Shown here: positions 5,205-9,152 of the stretch, one piece after another
How positions within the stretch are numbered: position 1 is the stretch's first letter
Layout: the number at the start of each line of letters is the position of its first letter
Assembly (NCBI GenBank): GCA_031259745.1
Contig: JAIRLB010000037.1
Coordinates: forward strand, 1 to 9,152
DNA from: Rickettsiales bacterium
GTDB lineage: Bacteria > Pseudomonadota > Alphaproteobacteria > Rs-D84
Length of the DNA stretch: 9,152 bases
Direction of reading: 5' to 3'
Made by a program: the position numbers and the translations under genes
The notes under the pieces: model-generated
What the model was told of the DNA's origin: nothing
What the model saw: the letters and a program-made list of their open reading frames with translations, nothing else
Database searches by the model: none

Positions 5205-6326
5205 ATGAACAAAACTATATACTTAGACGCCGCCGCCAGCAGTTTGAAACCGCAATCCGTGATAGATGCCCAGCGCGAATTTCTGACCGATCGTTACGCC
5301 AATGCCGGGCGGGGGGTCTGCGCGCGCGCAATGGCTGCGGATGACATGGTGGATCGGGCGCGCGGGCGCGTGGCGGAATTTGTAAACGCCCCAGGTTCGG
5401 ACAATATTGTTTTCACATCAGGCACGACAGATGGAATGAATCGAATTGCCCGAATACTGGATTTATCAAGCGCGATAAAAGAATATTCCCGCATAATTGT
5501 TTCTGATTTGGATCACCATTCCGCGCGCCTTCCGTGGGAACAAATGGCCCGTTTAGGCAAATGCAGCATAGACAGGTGCGAATTGGATGAGAATTTGAAT
5601 TTGGACTTTCGTGCCGGTAAGAAAGCCGATGTGCTTGTCATTACCGCAATGTCAAATGTTTTGGGCCGCCCCCAGGATGTCGCGGCGTTGATCAGAACTG
5701 CAAAAACAGCCAATCCGAACGTTATCGCGATTGTCGATGCCGCGCAGTATGCCGCGCATTTTCCAATAAATGTTCCCGAATGGGATTGTGATTTTTTATG
5801 TTTTTCCGCGCACAAGATCGGCGCCGATACGGGTCTGGGCCTTATGTATGTCAAAGAGCCGGATCGTTGGCAGGTTGACAAAATGGGCGGCGGCATGGCA
5901 AGCAAAGTAGAGGGCGGCGTTTGGGTTCTGGCAGATGGTTCTGCGCGCTATGAGGCGGGAACATTGCCGCTGACGCAAATCGCGGGGCTGGCCCCGGCGT
6001 TAGATTATCTGGAATCGCACAGACCGAATCAAGAATTGATAAAATGCCTGCATTCTGAGCTGTCAAAAATCTCTGGCATAAAAATTTTTACCGAACCGGG
6101 CGACGCGCTGCTTACATTTGTTGCAAAGGGTATGCATTGTATCGATTTCGGCAGTCTGGCCGGCGCGCATGGATTATGCCTGCGCGTGGGCAATATGTGC
6201 GCCTCTTGGATTCATGCGCGTTTGAAATGCGCGGGATCGATTCGCATATCAACCGGCCCGTGGAACACGATGGATGAAATGAATGAAGTTGCTGGAATAA
6301 TAAAAAAGATAATGGAAGAAATATGA
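5205..6326 (+). CDS. sufS: Group II cysteine desulfurase SufS
   Basis: This PLP enzyme converts cysteine to alanine and passes the sulfur as a persulfide to SufE for iron-sulfur cluster assembly. The 373 residues start almost at the first strand (YLDAAASSLKP), about 20 shorter at the N-terminus than E. coli SufS. Visible elements are TSGTTDGMN (71-79, PLP phosphate binding), DHHSARLPW (103-111, His104 over the cofactor), VDAAQ (177-181, Asp178 and Gln181), SAHK with the PLP lysine K204, RYEAGT (248-253), and the catalytic cysteine loop RVGNMCAS (Cys332). The short loop around Cys332 fits the group II SufS/CsdA type, which depends on a partner such as SufE, and sufE lies two genes downstream. 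Only weak ribosome-site bases (CGGA) precede ATG 5205. The stop overlaps the sufT start by 4 bp. Confidence 0.93.
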   Translation: MNKTIYLDAAASSLKPQSVIDAQREFLTDRYANAGRGVCARAMAADDMVDRARGRVAEFVNAPGSDNIVFTSGTTDGMNRIARILDLSSAIKEYSRIIVSDLDHHSARLPWEQMARLGKCSIDRCELDENLNLDFRAGKKADVLVITAMSNVLGRPQDVAALIRTAKTANPNVIAIVDAAQYAAHFPINVPEWDCDFLCFSAHKIGADTGLGLMYVKEPDRWQVDKMGGGMASKVEGGVWVLADGSARYEAGTLPLTQIAGLAPALDYLESHRPNQELIKCLHSELSKISGIKIFTEPGDALLTFVAKGMHCIDFGSLAGAHGLCLRVGNMCASWIHARLKCAGSIRISTGPWNTMDEMNEVAGIIKKIMEEI

Positions 6327-6637
6327 GTTTCGCCAAGGAAGACATCATCGCGGCATTGAAAACCGTCTATGACCCGGAAATCCCCGTCAATATTTGGGAT
6401 CTGGGATTGGTTTACGATATAGATATCGCAGCCGGCCGGGTTGTCATAAGAATGACATTCACCAGCCCCACATGCCCGATGATGGAAGAATTGCTGGCGA
6501 TGGTGAAATCCGCCGCCGGGTCTGCCGCCGGCGAAAGCGAAGTCATTGTAGAATTGGTCTGGGATCCGCCTTGGGATATATCCAGAATGTCCGAACAGGC
6601 CAGGATTGAATTGGATTTAACCGAACAAGGCTGGTAA
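6323..6637 (+). CDS. sufT: SufT / MIP18-type (DUF59) iron-sulfur maturation protein
   Basis: A 104-residue single-domain protein of the MIP18/DUF59 family, found in many suf operons and implicated in cluster delivery to target proteins. Family hallmarks are YDPEIPVNIWDLGLVY (16-31), the TSPTCPM loop with the conserved Cys51, and the C-terminal WDPPW..S.MSEQAR segment. In some genomes this domain is fused or named PaaD-like. The suf context supports SufT here. ATG 6323 lies in an ATGA overlap with the sufS stop, with GGAAG upstream, which implies translational coupling. The gene ends 23 bp before sufE. Confidence 0.88.
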   Translation: MSFAKEDIIAALKTVYDPEIPVNIWDLGLVYDIDIAAGRVVIRMTFTSPTCPMMEELLAMVKSAAGSAAGESEVIVELVWDPPWDISRMSEQARIELDLTEQGW

Positions 6638-6644
6638 TACGTTT

Positions 6645-6655
6645 CCCCCGAGGGG
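6645..6655 (+). promoter_or_regulatory. Hairpin covering the sufE ribosome-binding site
   Basis: CCCC-CGA-GGGG (6645-6655) can fold into a tight 4-bp stem. Its right arm is the purine-rich ribosome site AGGGG, 5 nt before the sufE ATG at 6661. Folding would hide the site until opened, for example by ribosomes finishing sufT at 6637. Confidence 0.35.
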
Positions 6656-6660
6656 TAAAA

Positions 6661-7023
6661 ATGGAATACAAAGAAATTAAAAACATTTTGTTGGGAATCT
6701 CGGATCCGGTCGAAAAGCTTGAAATGGTGATGGATTTCGGCCGAGGATTGGCCGCTATGCCGGATTCGGCCGCATGTGCGGAGATTTCAGGATGCGCGTC
6801 GGTGGTCCGTATTTGCCGCCAAGACAATAACTTTTACGGGTGGGCGGATTCCGCGCTGGTTCGCGGCATAGTCGCGATCATCATCGCAATGATCGACGGC
6901 AAAACGCCGGCCCAAATCAAGGAAATGAATCTGCGCGCCGAATTTGCGGCGCTGCAAATAAATTTGGGCGCCGGGCGCCAGAACGGCGTGAATTCTATGA
7001 TTCGTTTTTTAGAGAATTTATGA
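6661..7023 (+). CDS. sufE: Sulfur acceptor protein SufE
   Basis: SufE takes the persulfide from SufS on one conserved cysteine, stimulates SufS turnover and relays sulfur to the cluster scaffold. The 120-residue protein fits the family in order: SDPVEKLEMVMDFG (14-27), the sulfur-accepting loop EISGCASVV (Cys45), a DNNFYGWADSALVRGI strand-helix unit (55-70), and GAGRQNGVNSMIRFL (103-117). E. coli SufE is slightly longer (138). A second cysteine, Cys52, sits close to Cys45. No scaffold genes (sufB, sufC, sufD) are in the window, so they must be elsewhere. AGGGG precedes ATG 6661. The stop is 17 bp before the next gene, in the same operon. Confidence 0.92.
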   Translation: MEYKEIKNILLGISDPVEKLEMVMDFGRGLAAMPDSAACAEISGCASVVRICRQDNNFYGWADSALVRGIVAIIIAMIDGKTPAQIKEMNLRAEFAALQINLGAGRQNGVNSMIRFLENL

Positions 7024-7040
7024 TAAACTGACTGTCGGGC

Positions 7041-7346
7041 ATGTTTGGGTGTGAAAATATGAATGAAGACGAGAGAATGTTTAATTTTGGATTGGGAATC
7101 GCCATGTCCGTACTGATGCTGACGGCGGCCTTGCAGGTGTGCTATCGCGTCCAGGACAAGACCCGCGCGCGCGTTCGCGCCGATATAGTAAAAACTCAGC
7201 AGGAGGTGGCCGTTGCTTCGGCGAATTTTGCATCTTATGTCAGACCGGAAATCTTGCGCAACACAGTGATCAGCGTCTATCCGAATGCCGAAGTGATTAG
7301 TTTTAACAAGTCGGTCGCCATAGACGAGCTGCCGGCCAGAGAATAA
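7041..7346 (+). CDS. ftsL: Probable cell-division protein FtsL
   Basis: A short bitopic protein (101 residues from ATG 7041) with one membrane helix (about 14-35) followed by a basic, coiled-coil-like segment (about 40-62, QDKTRARVRADIVKTQQEVA) and a stretch ANFASYVRPEILRNTV that resembles the end of FtsL. FtsL forms the FtsQLB complex that activates septal wall synthesis. Sequence identity in this family is low, so the call rests mainly on size, topology and its position directly before ftsI. Start choice is uncertain: ATGs at 7041, 7059 and 7077 are all in frame, and 7059 (MNEDERMFNFG) or 7041 is likeliest. Its stop TAATG overlaps the ftsI start by one base. Confidence 0.6.
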   Translation: MFGCENMNEDERMFNFGLGIAMSVLMLTAALQVCYRVQDKTRARVRADIVKTQQEVAVASANFASYVRPEILRNTVISVYPNAEVISFNKSVAIDELPARE

Positions 7347-8971
7347 TGTTTGAAATTGGAAAGGATGTTTTCAAAAACGGTTTCAAGACGGCGGGCGCCG
7401 ATTCGGCCGCCCGCCGCCGCCTGCGCGTCATATATTCCCTGTTTGTGATTGCTTTCGCTGTTTTTGTCGTCAGAACGCTGTCCTTTGGAATCCAGGGAAC
7501 GGATCGTGCGCGGCGCGGCAACGGCGCCGGGATATGGGCCGTGGCGCGCGCCGATATTGTCGACCGCAACGGGGACATACTGGCCAAGAATGTCATGTCG
7601 GGCCATATTGTTCTTCGTCCGGCCCAGGTTGCGGACAGGGATGCGGTCGCAGCATTGATTCACCAGGCGTTGCCGATGGAATACACTGTGTCCGATGCTT
7701 TGAGGCTGCTGGATTCGGGCCGCCGGTTTATCTATGTGAAAAAGCTTGCGTCCGATCGACAGCGCGAATTGATTGCCGCTGCGAAACTGCCGGGGCTGGA
7801 TATAGAGAAAGTTCAGACTCGCAAATATCCAAAACGCCGCTTGTTCTCTCATATCGTCGGATTTGTCGGCGATGACGGGTATGGATTAGAGGGGGCGGAA
7901 AGAATCTATGACGGTTATCTGAGGGAAAACAAAGACCCGCTGCGTCTGTCTTTGGATTCGCGCATACAATCCGTGTTTTATGAACAATTGTCCGTCGCCA
8001 TGCAGAAATATCAGGCAAAGGCCGCGATGGGCATGCTGATGAATTCGCGCACCGGCGAAATGGTCGCGATGGTGTCTTTGCCGGATTATGACCCTGAAAA
8101 CAGGAATGCGGACCCTGCGGCGAATCGCATGTTCATGCCGCTGCGCGGGGTTTTTGAAATGGGATCCATATTTAAGATATTCAACACGGCGCTGGCGTAC
8201 GAATACGGGATTGACAGGGAATTCTATATTGAAAAACCGTATAAGATTCTTGATAAGTTCGGACGCGCGGCCGCGGTTATCAGCGATATCCGCAGCTTTA
8301 AGCCGCCGCGCCCGCATTTGTCCGTCGCCGAGATAATGCTGCATTCGTCCAATCCGGGATCCGCCCAGATCGCGCTGGAATTGCCGGACGGCGCGCAGCG
8401 CGAATTCTTTGGTCGCGTGCACATGGACAAAGCGCTGGAATTGGAATTCGGCAGGACGGAAAAGCCGTTGACGCCGCAAAAATGGGGCCCGGTTGAAAAG
8501 GCGACAGTTGCGTTTGGTCATGGCATTTCTGTGACGCCTATTCATACGATGCTGGCGGTGAATGCAATGACGAACGGCGGCATATATATATATCCCACGT
8601 TGCAAAAGCGCGGTGTCGGCGCGGTGCGTGGCGAGCGCGTGGCCAGTCCAGAAATTTCCGAAACGCTGCGCGGAATAATGTTCCGTGTCGCCGAAGAAAC
8701 CAGCGCGAAGCAGGCCCGCATCGCGGGGATTAATATCGGCGGCAAAACTGCGACCGCCGAGAAAATGATCAATGGCAAAATCGATCATAAAAAGAATTTG
8801 ACGGCATTTGCGGGCGCTTTTCCGATAGAAGCGCCGCAGTACACAGTTCTTGTTGTCCTGGACGAGCCGCAGGGAATCAAGGAAACGTGGAATTTAAGAA
8901 CCGCCGCATGGAATGCCGTGCCGACTACGGGGAAAATCCTGGACAGCATACTTCCATTGCTATTTGATTGA
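7346..8971 (+). CDS. ftsI: Septal peptidoglycan transpeptidase PBP3 (FtsI) with a KTA box
   Basis: A class B penicillin-binding protein that cross-links septal peptidoglycan, working with FtsW and the FtsQLB complex at the division site. The 541 residues comprise a cytoplasmic start (1-27), a membrane anchor (about 28-47), the N-terminal pedestal domain with ARADIVDRNGDILA (67-80), and the transpeptidase domain. There the active-site motifs are SIFK (Ser274, Lys277), SSN (334-336) and KTA (467-469) in GGKTATAE. The third motif is normally KTG, and the DNA (AAA ACT GCG at 8744-8752) shows Ala at that position. E. coli FtsI has 588 residues, so this one is somewhat short. It overlaps ftsL by one base in TAATG. 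The usual next genes of the division cluster (murE, murF) do not follow. A weak terminator lies about 65 bp downstream. Confidence 0.92.
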   Translation: MFEIGKDVFKNGFKTAGADSAARRRLRVIYSLFVIAFAVFVVRTLSFGIQGTDRARRGNGAGIWAVARADIVDRNGDILAKNVMSGHIVLRPAQVADRDAVAALIHQALPMEYTVSDALRLLDSGRRFIYVKKLASDRQRELIAAAKLPGLDIEKVQTRKYPKRRLFSHIVGFVGDDGYGLEGAERIYDGYLRENKDPLRLSLDSRIQSVFYEQLSVAMQKYQAKAAMGMLMNSRTGEMVAMVSLPDYDPENRNADPAANRMFMPLRGVFEMGSIFKIFNTALAYEYGIDREFYIEKPYKILDKFGRAAAVISDIRSFKPPRPHLSVAEIMLHSSNPGSAQIALELPDGAQREFFGRVHMDKALELEFGRTEKPLTPQKWGPVEKATVAFGHGISVTPIHTMLAVNAMTNGGIYIYPTLQKRGVGAVRGERVASPEISETLRGIMFRVAEETSAKQARIAGINIGGKTATAEKMINGKIDHKKNLTAFAGAFPIEAPQYTVLVVLDEPQGIKETWNLRTAAWNAVPTTGKILDSILPLLFD

Positions 8972-8990
8972 TTTTTTTATGGACAAATCC

Positions 8991-9020
8991 TTGTAAAATC
9001 TATAAAATACCTCTTATAAG
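8991..9020 (+). promoter_or_regulatory. Candidate promoter upstream of the repeated gene
   Basis: TTGTAA (8991-8996), an 18-bp spacer and TATAAG (9015-9020) could start a transcript near 9027, reading into the repeat and its cysteine-rich gene at 9108. The hairpin with seven T at 9039-9062 would then sit in the leader. Both hexamers deviate from the consensus. Confidence 0.35.
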
Positions 9021-9026
9021 ACACTG

Positions 9027-9092
9027 CTAATCCAAACCACCGATTTTAATGTCGGTTTTTTTAATTTCAAAGATCCCAGAATTCCGCGACAT
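9027..9092 (-). CDS. Possible 21-residue antisense micro-ORF in the repeat
   Basis: On the minus strand an ATG (9092-9090) is preceded at 6 nt by a perfect AAGGAG (plus-strand CTCCTT, 9099-9104) and opens 21 codons ending in TAG (9029-9027). The peptide starts MSRNSGIFEIKK and is lysine-rich. It has no recognised domain. In the left repeat copy (start at 59) it runs off the window end. The fine ribosome site contrasts with the sense gene, which has none. It may be a gene-start remnant or chance. Confidence 0.2.
   Translation of the reverse strand: MSRNSGIFEIKKTDIKIGGLD
9039..9062 (+). terminator. Terminator-like hairpin after ftsI (right repeat copy)
   Basis: ACCGA (9039-9043) pairs with TCGGT (9052-9056) and continues into seven T. 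It lies 68 bp after the ftsI stop with no gene between, so it is the best available end for the sufS-ftsI operon, though the 5-bp stem is short. Confidence 0.5.
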
Positions 9093-9107
9093 TTCTTTCT
9101 CCTTGCT

Positions 9108-9152
9108 ATGCCTAATCCAAAGGGTGGATTAATTCCTCTGCTAATAGGTATA
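9108..9152 (+). CDS. 5' fragment of the cysteine-rich secreted protein gene (partial)
   Basis: The first 15 codons (MPNPKGGLIPLLIGI) are identical to the start of the gene at 75. The frame is open to the end of the window. It is either the same gene seen again across a circular junction or the beginning of a paralogue with the same signal peptide. Confidence 0.5.
   Translation, partial: MPNPKGGLIPLLIGI

Larger units (their letters stand above)
9034..9152. repeat. 119-bp terminal direct repeat, right copy
   Basis: Identical to 1-119. The bases just before it (CTAATCC at 9027-9033) resemble CTAATCC inside the repeat (about 79-85), a small similarity that may or may not matter. If the molecule is circular this is simply the same sequence read again. 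If not, it is a second copy heading into a second cysteine-rich gene. Confidence 0.95.

Noticed and set aside
7886..8788. 300-residue minus-strand open frame
   Set aside because: It lies wholly antisense to ftsI, whose motifs are clear. The His/Arg-rich product has no recognisable domain.
8981..8998. Five-codon frame (MDKSL) after ftsI
   Set aside because: Too short, with no ribosome site beyond a T-run. It overlaps the candidate -35 box.

Overview
The window looks like chromosomal DNA of a host-associated alphaproteobacterium, possibly one of the small-genome gut lineages (RF32/Enterousia-like). That placement is inference. It rests on an alphaproteobacterial-style DksA without zinc cysteines, a lipoprotein carrying a BamF-like PP motif, the ThrRS, Suf and FtsI sequence types, and a cysteine-rich secreted protein of a kind I associate with those gut lineages. 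No rRNA, tRNA, CRISPR, transposase, integrase or replication gene was seen.

Layout. Positions 1-119 and 9034-9152 are identical, so the sequence closes on itself as a 9,033-bp circle, or else is bounded by two copies of one repeat. The repeat carries a short terminator-like hairpin and the first codons of a gene. From 75 to about 706/746 lies a cysteine-rich secreted protein with a probable frameshift near its 3' end. About 560 bp without a recognisable gene follow (747-1308), holding promoter-like and hairpin elements. Then come thrS lacking its TGS domain, a tiny lipoprotein gene not in the usual ORF size range (3085-3231), a SPOR-domain membrane protein and tatA, closed by a strong bidirectional terminator (4311-4342). 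On the minus strand, converging on that terminator, trxA and dksA form a tight pair (5123 down to 4371). A good promoter (5147-5175) then starts a rightward operon sufS-sufT-sufE-ftsL-ftsI, with overlapping or closely spaced genes up to 8971.

How the genes work together. SufS takes sulfur from cysteine, SufE accepts and relays the persulfide, and SufT (MIP18/DUF59) helps iron-sulfur cluster maturation. They are co-transcribed with septal peptidoglycan genes (FtsL-like and the PBP3 transpeptidase), and the SPOR protein upstream is also likely a septum-binding envelope factor. TatA exports folded proteins. TrxA maintains thiols and DksA tunes transcription with ppGpp.

The main oddities are the exact terminal repeat around essential genes, the TGS-less ThrRS with a changed CPGH motif, the KTA instead of KTG box in FtsI, the cysteine-free DksA, the 48-residue BamF-like lipoprotein, and the frameshifted cysteine-rich protein whose 5' end is repeated.
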